Positions 1-12,328 are shown, counted from the stretch's first letter. The stretch is DNA of 64,000 nt from Apiospora phragmitis (GCA_038363925.1 JAQQWL010000013.1:682001-746000); one strand, 5' to 3'. Notes: generated by a model not told the origin, from the letters alone. Numbers and translations: made by a program.

Positions 1-758
1 TGATTGACTGGGGAGGAGGGCACGTCGCGGCGGTGCCCAGCAAAAGGTGCTGGATGATGGGTGAATTAATGCCATCAACACGTCTGATGATAAAAGACTT
101 GCAACAGGCAGCGCTACGGTTGGCAGACCATGAGGATCGGCCGTGGCCATTTTATCGATCTCTTGGAGGCGATGTGCGGAAACAAGACGTTGGGAATTTT
201 CAGCGTTCAGTAGGATGGTTTATTGATGTAGTCCTCAGGATCGGACACTATATGGATATTTCGATACCAGAGGAAGCCCTGCGACGTGATCTAGTTGCCG
301 GCCAAATAGAAGCTTGCTTTATCAGGATATGCGAGGATTTCTCTTGCCCATCACTCATCGCCCCGAAGGACGTGATCTGTGATCGGAATGATGGGCCTTC
401 TTTAGTCGCTTAAGAATAATTGATCTACCAACGTTCCGTTCAGAAGCTCGTCCTAGAGGGAACACAGCCCTGGCTCTCCCGAAGGAGAGCACCGTTGGGG
501 GGAGGGAATAAGGGGTTGCGATAACATAAGATCACGTTGTCATGATTCTGCACATGAACGTACCTCACCAGAAGGTCATATGGTATCTGATTGGGTCATA
601 ATCTAGTGCCCTAGTCCATATCCTCGTAGTTGGGCCACATTTTAAGCCTCACGAAACGCCTCGCAAAGTTGTGTCATAGTCGTTCATGGAATCACATAAA
701 GTTATACAAGAAGCTGCCAAGACCATGTCTTGTTGCAACTCATTGACAGCCCAAGAGC
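1..758. other. Left edge, no confident gene
   Basis: This is the 3' flank of the PRPP synthetase gene. A 126-residue open frame lies on the plus strand (33-413), but it resembles no family I know and has no obvious splice or promoter context, so I do not call it a gene. It could be the tail of a gene starting left of the window. Confidence 0.5.
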
Positions 759-2423
759 TCAGTCTGCAATGTGCTGGAACAGCGGCGAAATGGATTCGCC
801 GTAGTGGTTCCTTCGAATGGCCTCGGAAAGTAAGAAGGAAAGGTCGAGAATAACCAACTTACTCGTGTTCTTGGCTTTGTCCTCACTGATGGGGAAGCTG
901 TTGGTGACGATGATCTGATCGATGCACTCGCAGGCTTGGAGTTGCTCAAGACAGTCGCCACCAAAGACACCATGTGTTGCCATGCAGTACACCTTGTTGG
1001 CGTGACCTCGCTTAACCACCGTCTCAGCCGCGGCGATCCAGGAACCAGGCTTATCAATCATGTCGTCGACAATGAAGACTGGTCGATCCTTGACATCGCC
1101 CACTAGAGTAATCATGTGTTCCATACTGGGGTCCTTCAACTTCTCATCTTCTTCGTCGGATGAGACGTCAGCATCGCCCGATCCACCTAGAGCATGCGGC
1201 TCCGGTGCGAAGTATGACGACGCATGAGACATGGCCATGGGGTCATCAGCCTCGGTCTTTTCAGAATGCTGGCTACCTTCCCCTCCAGCATCTGACTGAT
1301 TGGCCGAAAGGGTAGTCATCAGGCACAATATGCCCTTGTACCAAACGGCCATGAGTCACGACCTGGGCTCGCACGTCGTTGAAATTCTGGCTCTCCTCCT
1401 CATTCAACTCATCGATGGGCGAGGCCGGAGTCGGGGCTTGACCGTTCTCGTGCGCATGAGCGGCGGACCATTAGAACGCCGAGGAGATACTTGCGCATCG
1501 GCTATGACTCGCGATGATCGGGGAGGAGTACTGTCCGCATCGTTGGACTGACTTGTCTCGGCTTCATCACTCGACATAGCTCGTGACAGCCGGTTGGTGC
1601 CGTTAGTGAGAGGAGCGGGTCGGTCGAAGCCATCGAGATGGTTCATGATCATGCTGACCGTCATGTTGGCACCAGCCCGCTTGCGATCCGTGGTAACAAT
1701 GCCAAAATTCAGCTTAAGAGCATCGGCCAGTGACGTGACTCGCTTGGTGCCGCCAGCATTCTTGGAGACGACAACGGCCTCCTTCCAATTGGATACGTTC
1801 ATGCGTATCCAGCGGGCTATCAGAGGCTCGGCGTGGAGATTATCGACAGGGCATTTGAAGAAGCCTTGCATCTGAGAAGCGTGTAGGTCAATCGTGATGA
1901 CGTGCTTGACGCCAGCTACGTGCATCAGATTGGCGAGCATTCTGGCCGTGATGGCGCCTCGATGAGACTTCTTCTTGGACTGTCGACTGTACGGGAAGTA
2001 GGGCAGGACAGCTGCAGGGCTCAATCATTAGCCAGCCTGATCTGTGGGCAAGCTCCAAAAGAGCAAGTCTGGACATGGCGGGTAGCTTACCTGTGACCTT
2101 GTTCGCGGAGCCGCCCTTGCATGCTGAAATCATGATGAGCAGCTCCATGATTGTGTCGTTGATTTTGGGGCTTCCCGACTGCACAACAAACACATCCTTC
2201 TCTCGAACGCTCGTCAAGATCCGTACGCTTGTTTCTCCCTGGGACAAGAAGCCATTGTCAGCGAGAGCAGGAGACGTAGGAGAGACTACTCGGCAAGGAG
2301 CTCAAGACGTACATTTGAGAATTGGGACAGGTCGGCCGAAGCCGGTGTCAAGCCCAAGTTCTCACATATTTTGCCAGAGAGCGCCGGACACGAAGTGCCC
2401 GAGAAGACAAGTGTGTTGCGCAT
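759..2423 (-). CDS. Ribose-phosphate pyrophosphokinase (PRPP synthetase) subunit, long-insert type
   Basis: Makes PRPP from ribose-5-phosphate and ATP for purine, pyrimidine, His and Trp synthesis, normally as part of a hetero-oligomeric fungal complex. Exons read 2423-2313, 2238-2091 and 2011-759. Visible family blocks are FSNGETSVRI, FVVQSGSPKINDTIMELL, PYFPYSRQSKKK, ITIDLHASQMQGFF and the PRPP-binding region VFIVDDMIDKPGSW. That last loop lacks the TGGTL form of classical enzymes, as in yeast Prs1/Prs5-type subunits. A Ser/Asp/Glu-rich insert of over 100 residues separates the halves, giving about 490-500 aa, close to Prs5. The frame changes twice inside exon 3, near 1447-1490 and near 1325-1335. 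A 44-nt micro-intron (1447-1490) or a missing base could explain the first and an extra base the second. The family is certain. Which paralogue this is, and the exact insert sequence, are not. Confidence 0.9.
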
Positions 2424-3128
2424 CTTTAAGAGAGTGAGGAAGAAAATTTAAGGGCGGCGGTAGACGAGGTCTAGATGAAGGAAAGAAAAACTTCGTGTGG
2501 GTCAAAGGAGCACGGCCAGTCGTTTGTTCCTTAGCCGAGGGGTAGGGAAAAAGGGGGGAAAAGTATGGGTTATCGATGATCAACAAGAGTTCATCAAAGC
2601 TTGACCCAGAATCATTGGGCAATCAAACTCAGCGTTTCGGCCTTCTCATGATACACGATGTGTATTGGAGAAGCTGGTTGCTGTAGACAAACAACATTGA
2701 ACAAAAGGTTAGGTTAGGTAGAAGAAAAGAGGAATGCGTCTGTTGTAGGTAGAAGGATAAGACATCAACGTGAACCCCGACCTCGGATTGGCCCTAGTGG
2801 ACTAGTAGTTAACCCACATAATTGCATAATGCCCGCCTATGACCCAATTGAAACTAGGCTCGTTTATTATGGCCTACCTACATGTACAGCTCAGTCGTCG
2901 TCTCCCTCTTGTCGGCACAACTAACCACCCGAGCATGTAAGTCACAGGCAAGTCACAGGCACATATATCCTGTGTTTCTGGTCATTGAGTACAATATACG
3001 TATCTAATAAAAAAACTTGGCAACGCAGTTCCTACACACCATGGCTTAGCACCAAGGCATTGTAATAAGCACCCATAAAAGAATTGGGATTTCGAAACGG
3101 GGTGCATAGGGGCATACGCAGTAGTACT
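2424..3128. promoter_or_regulatory. Shared divergent upstream region of PRPP synthetase and Asteroid-like gene
   Basis: This is 705 bp between two start codons that point away from each other, so it must hold both promoters. GGTTAGGTTAGGTAG-type repeats (around 2710) and a CT-rich tract are visible. I could not assign a TATA box or a specific operator. Confidence 0.4.
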
Positions 3129-5116
3129 ATGGGCATCCCAGGTCTCTCGGCAGCCCTGCAGCCGTATGGGAAGCCCACTACGTTGAGCAGGCAGAGCGTC
3201 GTGATCGATGGCCCCGCGCTTGTCCACCGAATATGGGAGGCCGTTATGAGCCACCAGTCGCTGGAAAGCGCTGCCCTAGGCCATGTACCGTATTCCGTGT
3301 TGGCCGAGGGTTTCGTTAACTGGCTGAACCTGCTCCATGCCGGCAAAGTCATAGTGTAAGTCTTACTCCTGGTCATTCCTTCTGCTTTGGTCCATGTACC
3401 TCCTGTCTTGGCTTGCAGTGTGTGTTTGCATTTGCGCGCGCTAAAAGAACGAATTCTTTCCAGGAGGAAGATCTACTTTGACGGCTTTCTGCCGCCGAGA
3501 AAATGGGCCACACGGAGAGGACGGCTGATCAGGTCGACCAAGACGATGACGGAAGCCTCCTCATATATGTCGTCCGGCGTGAGCAGGCCGAGAGGCAACA
3601 CGTCCTTCAGCTCGACTATCACGCTAGCGGATCTGGGCCGGGCCGGCACCGGCTCGACGCAGCGGTTCCCCAAACACCCATTCCTCGTGCCCGCCGTGGC
3701 CGAGTCGGTGCGGAACTCGAAGGCATGGCGGGACCTGGTGCAAGTCGTACCCGGCGAAGCCGACACCTACTGCGCCGAAGACATCCGGCAGAACGGCGGC
3801 ATCGTGTTGACGAGCGACTCCGACCTGCTCATGGAGGACCTCGGTCCGCACGGGTCCGTGGCCTTCTTCTGGGAGATCGGCGCAAGACCGGAGCCCGACG
3901 AGACGGAGCTGTTCGCGCTTACCTATTCGGCGCGGCAACTGGCAGAACAACTCAGTCTTCGAGATAGTGGCGGCATACCCCGACTGGCCTTCGAAATGAC
4001 AACGCGACATACCGGCCTAGACGAGGCGCTGCACTTTGCCAAAGCCAATGACACCACTGAAGACGTAATAAAGGAGAACTACCAGAAATTCTTGGAAGAA
4101 CACCTTGTTCCGCAAGAGTACATATCCGCCGACCACCCAGTCATCTCTCTCCTTACCTACTTAGATCCAAGGATATCCGAACTCGTCGTCCAGTCCCTCA
4201 ACATCGACTTGGAGACTGGAGCTGATACCTTTCCTTCAACGGGCCCCGCCGCCACCGCCGGTCTACCTCGGGGCCCCGACAAGATCTCCATGTTCCTCCC
4301 CGTCATGGTAGAGGACAACGCGCGGAAGAGCTCCTGGACCACCAGCGAGCCAGTACGGCAGCTATGCTACGCCATCGCGCAGCAGAAGAAGAAGGAGCCT
4401 CGCGGCTTGCAGCCGCCGCCACGGCGCGACGACTTCGTCATCGAGTACCGCACGCTCGAGAGCTCGACCGGCGGGCGCCAGGTCAGCCTGCCCAGCCCCG
4501 CCGAGACGGAGAGCGGCTGCGCGCAGCTCCTCGCGGCCCTCGAGCAGATCGAGCAGGGCCTGCCGGGCCGCGAGCTGCTGTGGCTCGCCCTCGCCGTCTA
4601 CCAGGACGTCGATTGGTCCACGACCAACGGCCGGCACGCGCTGTCGGTCCAGGTCATGGGCGAGGCCGCCACTCTCTTCCAGGACAAGACCAAGGGAGAG
4701 CAGCAGCTGCCCGGGGAGTACGGCTGGGACGTGCTGCACTTCATAGCCCAGGTCCAGGCCTCGCTCTACTCCTGCGGATGCTCAAGCAGGTCCTCGACAT
4801 CGTGTCAGCCCTCGCCGACCCGCCCCTGTCCGGGGCCCAGGAGAAGCTGCAGCAGCGGCTCTCGAACCTGCCGCTGATCACGGACTGGCCGACGGCGGAG
4901 TCAATCTTTGGCCAGCTGTCTCGGATCCAGCGGACTGGATTCCTCTCCGTCATCTCCAAGATGCTCGACATACCAGAGTTCGAGTTCAAGACCTCTTCCA
5001 AGAATAAGACCACACCGAGCAACCAGAAGAAGGGACAGTCTAGCCGACAGATGCCACCGCGTTCACTAGCACTCAACCCCTTTGCCGTGCTTAGTCCCCA
5101 GGCTCAGGAGGAATGA
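3129..5116 (+). CDS. ast1: Asteroid/XPG-type nuclease-domain protein
   Basis: Belongs to the Asteroid branch of XPG/FEN1-like proteins; the molecular role in fungi is poorly defined. Exons are 3129-3355 and 3464-5116, with donor GTAAG at 3356, a CTAAAAG branch-like site and acceptor CAG at 3461-3463. The N-terminal box MGIPGLSAALQPYG leads to VVIDGPALVHRIWEAV, then KIYFDGFLPPRKW and the XPG-I-type block GEADTYCAED followed by VLTSDSDLLMEDLG. The acidic D/E residues expected to bind metal in that block are present. At 4771-4772 the frame slips: CTACTCCTGCGG where CTACTCCCTGCGG would continue LYSLRMLKQVLDIV. Adding one C makes the exon sum 1881 nt, or 626 aa. The C-terminus (to 5116) is then intact and rich in Ser/Lys. 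It converges with the Mak32-like gene. Confidence 0.87.
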
Positions 5117-5411
5117 TATCCCAAGGGTCACAAGATGAAATGCAGCTTCTTGTAATTGGCACAGCAAGCAACGCTTCGGGACGATGAATATAGGCAGGCT
5201 ATTAGAGAGATCAACTAAGCCCCTGGGGTGCTTAAATTGTATTCAGACTGGTGCAAATTGCGTCCTGCCGCTAGCATATTACCTTACTAGAACCTTATGA
5301 CCATTTTCCATCGCTCTATCCCGGACTTGGCCTCCCTAGCTGTCCGGTAGTCTATGGGAGATATCCAGAAGCACCATGGCCCTTTCGTAGCGAGAAGGCG
5401 TACGCGCCAAC

Positions 5412-6973
5412 TTAGCCAAAAGCTAGCCGGCTCTTAAACTCCTCGAACCTATCGTCCACCCGAACACCGTTCCAGGTCTCATTCCCATCATCGTCTCTAC
5501 CAAGGTCCGGTGGCCCGACCTGTTCGATGGCAAAACTAGCCGCTACACTACCCCACACCGCAGCTTCCTCGAGGCCCTTTCCTCGCGCAAGAGCCACCGC
5601 GAGACCGCCCAGGAAAGTGTTTCCACCACCTGTGGGGTCGACAACCTTCTCCTTGTTGGTGTGATATGCAGGTACCCAGCGTTCTATGCCGGGGTCGACC
5701 TCAATTTCTTCATCTGCCACCATGCCCTCGGGATCTTGCAGCAAGCCAGCGAACAAAGCCTCCATATCCGTATCGTGCTGCAAGCTGCCGTGTAGCATGG
5801 CGGACGGCTTCTTGCGCTTTCCAGAGTTCCCCGACCGTTTCGTACGTTTCCGACCACCATTCTTGGCGAGATAGCAGCCCTTTTCACCCGCTCTCACCAC
5901 CAGGGAAAAGGACTGCAGAGGCATGGACCCCAGGAGCTGCTCACAAGCACGTTCGACAGAGGCCGTACTGATCTCGCCCGTTTCCGGGTCTAGACCATCG
6001 TCCCCCATGAAGCCGGCAAGTTCTGAGTGGTTTGGGCTACATACATCCACAAGAGGGAGGGTGTTTGTGCAGTTCAGCAGCTCGTTGGGGTACACAAATC
6101 AGGGACCGGCTCCCATACGAAAACGGGTTTCGGCAAGTTATTGCCGTCCGGTGTGGTCAAGTCGGCCCGCCGCTCCCTGATTCCCCTCACGAGCTCCTGG
6201 CAGCGCGTTGGTGAACATACCATGTGAAAAGAACGTGAGGCGAGCAATTCCGGTGTAAGGTCCTCGGCAGTAATGCGTTTCTTGGGAGTCAGGTAACGGA
6301 ACCCGCGGTTCTGATGTTCGTCGTATCCATTCCAGCCGCGAGTGGTCAAGCGATCTGGTGTTTCCCGCATCAAGGCTGCGGTTTCCCAGCTCTCAATGAG
6401 GTCGGTCAGGGCAGTTGGGAAGTCCGAGCCCTTGTCGACGATCCACCCGACCGAGGTGGAGAGCGGTGGAGGGGACAAGAGCCGTGCCCCCAGGGCCGAG
6501 TACGTGCCTGCGCCGCCGATTACATCTTTTTTGAGCGGTGTTGGGGGGCAGATACTCGATATCGTCTAGGAATGTGTCAGCATATGCTACGTAGACAGGC
6601 ATGTAGTCCCCATATTAGGAAGTATTGAAGAATGTTGAAGCGGAGCTTGTGGGCTTCAACGTGTTGACGGCATAACATCAATACATGGGGGTAACATTAC
6701 AAGTCTGGAACGAAAACTCTCCATACTTGTATTTTCTTTACCGGATGGCATTGCAATACCTATCATGGAATTGGGCGGTTCCCCAATGGCCAATCTAGGA
6801 TGTGAAATGAACAGGACGCGTGGTTGGCCAAAAGAGGGCAGACTCGAGCTGGAATGCGATGAAGAAAGCCTTACCTATGATGAACATGCCCATGGTCACA
6901 AATTCTATTCCTGTGACTTGACTTCGGCAGTTTTGACGTCGGCCCCCTCCGGGATGTCTGCAGCGGTGTCCAT
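5412..6973 (-). CDS. mak32: PfkB-family carbohydrate kinase, Mak32-like
   Basis: A ribokinase-superfamily protein related to yeast Mak32; substrate unknown. Exons are 6973-6875 and 6565-5412, joined across a 309-nt intron ending TGCTGAC...CTAG. The junction gives FVTMGMFIIDDIEYLP, typical of this family's N-terminus. Later blocks are DVIGGAGTYSALGARL, LPLVDVCSPNHSEL and the PfkB signature VVDPTGGGNTFLGGLAVALA, although the usual catalytic DTxGAGD appears here as DPTGGGN. Three frame slips are visible: TT at 6908-6909 (one T short), a six-G run at 6543-6548 (one G too many) and a four-G run at 6087-6090 (one short). Allowing for all three, the exon sum is 1254 nt (417 aa). A Lys/Arg-rich loop (about 5810-5860) is an unusual insert before the C-terminal signature. 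Confidence 0.85.
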
Positions 6974-8141
6974 GGTGTATCCCCTCCCACCCGGGTTTCG
7001 TCACGCAAGGACGAGTAGGGCTTGGCCAAAAAGGCAGGCAGCCAGCCACACCGGCAGATCTTGTATCCGGAGAATGCAGGCCGAGCCCTACAGGAAAGCC
7101 AGAGCGGGATTGAGAAAGATGGTGGGATGCAAAGTTGGATGTCGGTCAGTTTTGACATGCATGCATGGAATCGATACCTAGGCAGTCTTAGGTATCAATT
7201 GTGAGACAAGGCTGCATCGGTGAAGCTCTGACCGGCAGACTGGTAGGCTGCCTGCATTGGCTGCTTGCAGTAGTAGTGGTTGTTGTTGGTTCTAACAGCA
7301 GCGGCGATTAATCAATCCAGCTGTGTTTTCTTTCTATCTTGAGAAAAGAAATCAACATCTAGCAAAGATGAAGATGGAGATGTCTTCCAATGCCTCTAGA
7401 CCAATAGAGCGTGGAGGCTTACTTACAATGATATACCCCAATGGGCTTGCTCAGTTTTAGCTAAGTAAATCGACATCAAAAGTTTCCGGTCAGTACCCTG
7501 TCTTGCCTGTTCACCTTAGGAGACTTTGAATATCAACCAGATCGCATGGAAGGTCGGGTAGGGTAGAATGACATTGCACGATTATTGCATTATCCCATGT
7601 TTCCAGCGCTCCTTCAAATGGGCGGGGCACTGCTTATTTGAAGCTACAGCGCCGTAGCTTGCTTCCCAGGCAGCTCCTTGCCCCAACGGCTCTAATGCAG
7701 GGGTGCTCCAAGCGTCCTTAACATCCCATCCGCGCAAGCTGCCCAGGCTGTCAGATACGCTGTAACGCCAGGCTGCCGGATTTCTATTGTCGTCGTCTGA
7801 TCGGCAACTCAACTTTATATACTACTGTCCCGTCGCAAGCCATTGCATTGCATATTGCATTTACTGATTCCCTTGTTGCTTGAAGCTCCGTTTCCTTCGT
7901 CTGGCTTGCATCGTTTCGGAAAAATAGGCCCTTCGCGTTTTAGCAAGATCCCCTATTGCGCAGATTGCGTGGTCGGTCGCCTCCTAAACAGCTAGTTGCT
8001 AGGCTGGCTCCGCCGAACAGGGGACGACTTCTTTTCCACTCCTTGTCCGTGTCTGCCACCAACTTCGCAGCTTCCGGTTCACTACCAACCATATAAAACC
8101 TACCATCTGTCGCAATCCACATTGCGCCCGTAGCTGCCACC
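6974..8141. promoter_or_regulatory. Divergent upstream region of Mak32-like and CAP genes
   Basis: This 1.17-kb stretch separates two divergent starts. A TATAAAA motif sits at 8092-8098, only 44 bp before the CAP start codon, and a TATATA motif occurs near 7815. Short open frames of 60-95 residues occur on both strands but show no family features or splice logic. Confidence 0.4.
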
Positions 8142-9932
8142 ATGGCCACCAACAACATGCATAACCTCACAACCCTCATCAAGCGGTACGTTCTGCCCCT
8201 CGGATCCCTACTCTACCCTCCCCCATTGCTGCCCAAGTGAACACACCGTCGCAATGCCCCTGCTCGTGCCCGAAGATTGGAAGACGTGGTATACTCAACT
8301 CAACAACAGGCTTGAAGCTGCGACCGCTCGCTTAGAAGACATCGCCACCTCTACCATTGAGCTGCCCCAAGCTGTGCCGGCTCTGTCCCATACCCTCGCC
8401 TCCCCGACCGCTGGCAGCCCAGCACCGACACCGGCCTCAGCCGCCGCCTCTCCTGCCCTGCAAACCGTGGTGGAGGAGCCTCTCCCCGAGTCGATCGAGG
8501 ACTTCGATATCTTCATCTCCCAATCCGTCGACCGGTATGTACAGGCCAGTAACAAGCTGGGCGGCCTCATTGCCGAGCAGGCCGCGAAAGTGCTGGAAGG
8601 TTTCACGCAACAGCGCCGCTTCCTCCTCCGTCTGACAAAGGCGAAGAAGCCCGATTTCTCTGGCTCGGAAATGGCCGTATACCAGGACCTGCTGAAGCCC
8701 ATCAACGAGGCCTTGATGGCCGTCGGCAACATCAAGGAGTCGAACCGCGGCTCTCCCGTCTTCAGCCAGCTTAGCGCCGTCGCGGAGGGTATCATGGTTC
8801 TGGCTTGGGTCACCGTCGACAACCGTCCCTACAAACACGTCGAGGAATCGCTCGGGTCTGCTCAGTTCTTCGGAAACCGAGTCCTCAAGGAGTACAAGGA
8901 GAAGGACGCTGCTCAGGTCGCATGGATCCAAGCTTTCTACCAGGTCTTCAAGGACCTGACCGAGTACGTCAAGCAGTACTTCCCTAGCGGCATCCCGTGG
9001 AACCCCAAGGGTCTGCCCGCCGCGGAAGTCGCAAAGAGCGTACCGAACCCAGGGGCCGCCAGCTCCTCTACAGCTCCTCCGCCCCCCCCTCCTGCCGCAA
9101 GTGGCGCCCCGCCGCCCCCCCCCCCTGGCCCACCGCCGGTCCTGTCGATCAAGGAGGAGGGCAGATCAGCGGAGCCTGCCTCTGGGGCTAGTCTGGGTGC
9201 CGTGTTTAGTGAAATTAATAAGGGCTCAGACGTGACCAAGGGCCTGCGCAAGGTGGACCGATCGGAGATGACGCACAAGAACCCGTCCCTGAGAGCCGCG
9301 TCGATCGTCCCCGACCGTGAAGCGTCCGGTCGCGGAAAGAGTCCCGCGCCCGGGAAGAAGCCCAAGCCGGAGAGCATGCGGGTGAAGAAGCCCCCGAAGA
9401 AGGAGCTGGACGGAAACAAGTGGTTGATTGTAAGTCCGCTCTCAAAATGCGCCGCCACGAGGGGCGGAATACGCTAACGATGATGCTAGGAAAACTACGA
9501 GAGGCATCCCGAGCCCATCACAATTGATGCCTCCATTAACCACTCGATTCTTATCTCCAAGTGTAATCACACCACCGTCATCATCAAGGGCAAGGCCAAC
9601 GCCGTGACCGTGGAGAACACCCAGAGGCTTTCGATCGTGGTGGACAGCCTCGTTTCCACCGTCGACGTCGTCAAGTCATCCAACTTCGCCCTGCAGGTCA
9701 TGGGCGTCATACCCACCGTCATGATGGACCAGATGGACGGCGCCACCGTCTACCTGAGCAGGGAGAGCACGGCGACCCGCATCTTCAGCAGCAAGAGCGC
9801 CGGCATCAACCTGAACATTCTCGATAACGACGAGGACGACTACAAGGAGGTGCCCTGCCCAGCCAGATGTGCCATTACTTCGACGAGAAGAAGGGCCAGC
9901 TGGTCAACGAGATTGTTGAGCACGCTGGATGA
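8142..9932 (+). CDS. cap1: Adenylyl cyclase-associated protein (CAP/Srv2)
   Basis: An actin-monomer recycling factor that also couples Ras signalling to adenylyl cyclase; it acts in the cytosol and cortical actin. Exons are 8142-8185, 8310-9429 and 9490-9932. The N-terminus MATNNMHNLTTLIKR joins to LEAATARLEDIA, the cyclase-binding helix. A helical CAP-N domain follows, then two polyproline blocks (about 9078-9135) for SH3/profilin contact, a WH2-like KVDRSEMTHKNPSLR, and the C-terminal beta-helix (ITIDASINHSILI, VVVDSLVSTVDVVKSSNFALQ). At 9853-9855 the sequence has CCC where CCCC would continue EVPLPSQMCHYFDEKKGQLV to the stop at 9930-9932. With that base the exons sum to 1608 nt, 535 aa. 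No other defect is seen, so I read the shift as a sequence error. Confidence 0.95.
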
Positions 9933-10352
9933 AGTAACGGCGTCGGGTCGGTGTAGGATGAATGCAGACGGCGTCAACGGGTGACTTTACGAGCCTTACG
10001 CTTCCACTTACAAGCGTTCCAGCATAGGGATATTTTGCATTCGAAAAGACTAGTAGTGTATTGTATTGTATAGAGAGCAATCGCAATATTACATCTCAAC
10101 CATTTCTCAAATGGCTGCCTAATTGCCCAAGTAAAATATCGAGTCTGAGAGAGAGCTCTGTGGCCAACCAAACACCGGCAATGATACTGCATGTCTGAAG
10201 GCTGTCTATAGTAAAATGCAAATCTACAGAGAAAATATGTATTGGAAGAGACACGATCCCAGCCACATCTGTCCTCGCTCTGGATCTGCACGTACGACGG
10301 CCTGTATTCCACTTATGTCTCGGCTGGTCGTTCTATCAATACGGACCGTACT
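9933..10352. other. Convergent 3' region of CAP and CAT2
   Basis: This 420-bp AT-rich stretch lies between two converging genes and presumably carries both polyadenylation regions. No gene is seen. Confidence 0.5.
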
Positions 10353-12328
10353 CTACAGCTTAGCCTTGGGGGCCTCGAGGGTTTGGGTCATGAGGTCGCG
10401 AATATCACCAGCGGCCTCATTGAGATAGTAGCTCATCTTCTGGCTACCAAGACCCTTGGAGACAATGTTGAAGTTGATGCTGTAAGATAACTAGTTAGCT
10501 ATGAACATGCGCAATAGGTGAAGGGGGGAGAGCTTACCTGTTCTCGTTAATCATGTAGGCGATGCCGAAGCCTCCATCAATGACTTGGCTCCAGCCGTAC
10601 CCGTTGAAGAACTCCGAACTCAGCTGGCTGGTGCTCAAGTACCAGGAGCTCGAGTAGCCGTAGGCCGGGTCCTTGTAGATGGCGGGGACCTCCTCGCCGG
10701 GCTCGAGGAGCTTCTTGAGGCCGAACAGGTGGCGGTCACACCCTTGCCGTCCGACGCCGCGCTGATGTACTCGATGTGGCTGTTGACGGCCTTGCGGAAG
10801 AGGTCGATGCGCGTCTGGTCCTCGGCCGACGCGTCGGCCATGCTGGCGCAGAAGGCCACGCTGTCCTCTGAGACCGAGCGGCACGTCTCCGTGCGGCCCA
10901 GCTGGAAGCGGCGCGTCGCCGCCGACTCGTACGTGGGCCGGTTCTTGCCGTACATCTTGTGGTAGGCCAGCTGGATGACCATCTGCACATATGCGTCGGG
11001 CGAGCACTTGAACTTCTTGATCAGACCCTTGCCGTAGCCTTGGTAGGCCTGGACGGCGAGTTCGTGCGAACCGATGACTGTGTTGAAGTCCTTCTCGGCC
11101 CGCTCGATTTCGGCCTGCACCTCCTTGGTGATCTCGAAGTTCACAGCAGCCGGCTCCGGGAGGTTAGACCGCACCGAGGGGTTGCTGAAGTCGAGCTTGT
11201 TGTTGAAAATGACGTCATTTACATAGTCGTTCAGGCGGTGCGTGGGTGTGCCGTCCATCATACTGTGCTCTCCCATGAAACCGGATGTGCCGTTGTCGTT
11301 CACGATGAACTGCAGAGGCTTGTCATACCACCTGTTCTTGCCATCGCCGTGCCAGTAGGCATGCGCTCGCTCCTCTCAGGGTAACCGGGGCCGCATCGTC
11401 CAGGCAGACAACGAAGGCGGCCGACTCGACAGCCTCCAGCGCAGCCTTGTTCTTGGGCGAAGCCTTGAGAAGGATCTCCCGAGCGTCAGTCCAGACGTCA
11501 CGGTTCTCGGAAGTGAGCGCTCCAACGGCCGGTTGCCGTGCTGCTAACTCGTATACGCGGGCAAACTGCGCCTCAAGCTCTGACGTGTTCAGCTGCTGGC
11601 CATCCACCTCGTGCGAAATCTTGAAGAGCTGATTTTTCCGCATGGCGATGATGTGCTTGTGGGTGCTTGCATCGTATTTGACAGGGTAGTCGGCAGGTTT
11701 CGCAACCACACGGCTGGCATTGAACATCCACTTGTAGCTGTCCATACAGATGGGCAGTTTCTTCATGTATTCGGGCTCGAGCGTGCCACAGTAGACCTGC
11801 TTCTTGAACTCCAGAGCTGCCGTCGTTATAGCTGCCGCTCGCTTGGCCGGGTTGCGCCGCCGACGGTCGTCTCGGTGGGAGTAGAAGTAGCTGACATAGG
11901 GCACAACGGGGTCCCGGTAGGCCAGATAGGCAGCCTCGTTCCACCACTCATAGATCCAATTCCGCACATCAGGGTCCTCGCGCTTGGCGACCAGCTTCTC
12001 CTGCAGCTTGCGACCCACACCACCGGGCTTTACAAACTCCTCGACGGCCTTCTTGCTGCTGGCGAGCTCGTCGGAGCTCAACAGCGGGTTGAGCGACTTG
12101 AGGTAGCGTGCAGAGGTCTCTTCGAGCGTCGGGACGGGGAGGCGCGGTAAGGAGTCTTGAAACCGTAGCATCGGTCCTTTTGACTTGTCTTCTACATAGC
12201 CTGCAGCACAGTTAGTGGGGGCTGGTCGCCGCAGGGTAAGCCAACCTTGTTGTTGACAGCTCAGAGAACATGCGACTTTACTTACCAGCTGGCAGGGAGC
12301 TATTGCCCCGTTTCGCGGCCGGCGCCAT
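10353..12328 (-). CDS. cat2: Carnitine O-acetyltransferase, peroxisomal/mitochondrial
   Basis: Transfers acetyl groups between CoA and carnitine so that acetyl units can leave peroxisomes or enter mitochondria during growth on fatty acids, acetate or ethanol. Exons are 12328-12286, 12200-10538 and 10479-10353. The N-terminus MAPAAKRGNSSLPAG continues into LPRLPVPTLEETSARYL. The catalytic motif GEHSMMDGTPTHRLND includes the active-site His. The protein ends in Ala-Lys-Leu, a PTS1 peroxisomal signal. Two single-base slips occur. Near 11371-11378 one extra base (CTGAGAGGAG for CTGGAGGAG) breaks VTLEERAHAYWHGDGKNRWY. Near 10733-10740 a missing base breaks SDGKGVDRHLFGLKKLL. They cancel, and the exon sum is 1833 nt (610 aa). 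Fungal orthologues often have an alternative upstream start encoding a mitochondrial presequence; I could not confirm one here. Confidence 0.93.

Noticed and set aside
33..413. 126-codon open frame at the left edge
   Set aside because: Starts without ATG near the window border, and shows no recognisable motif.
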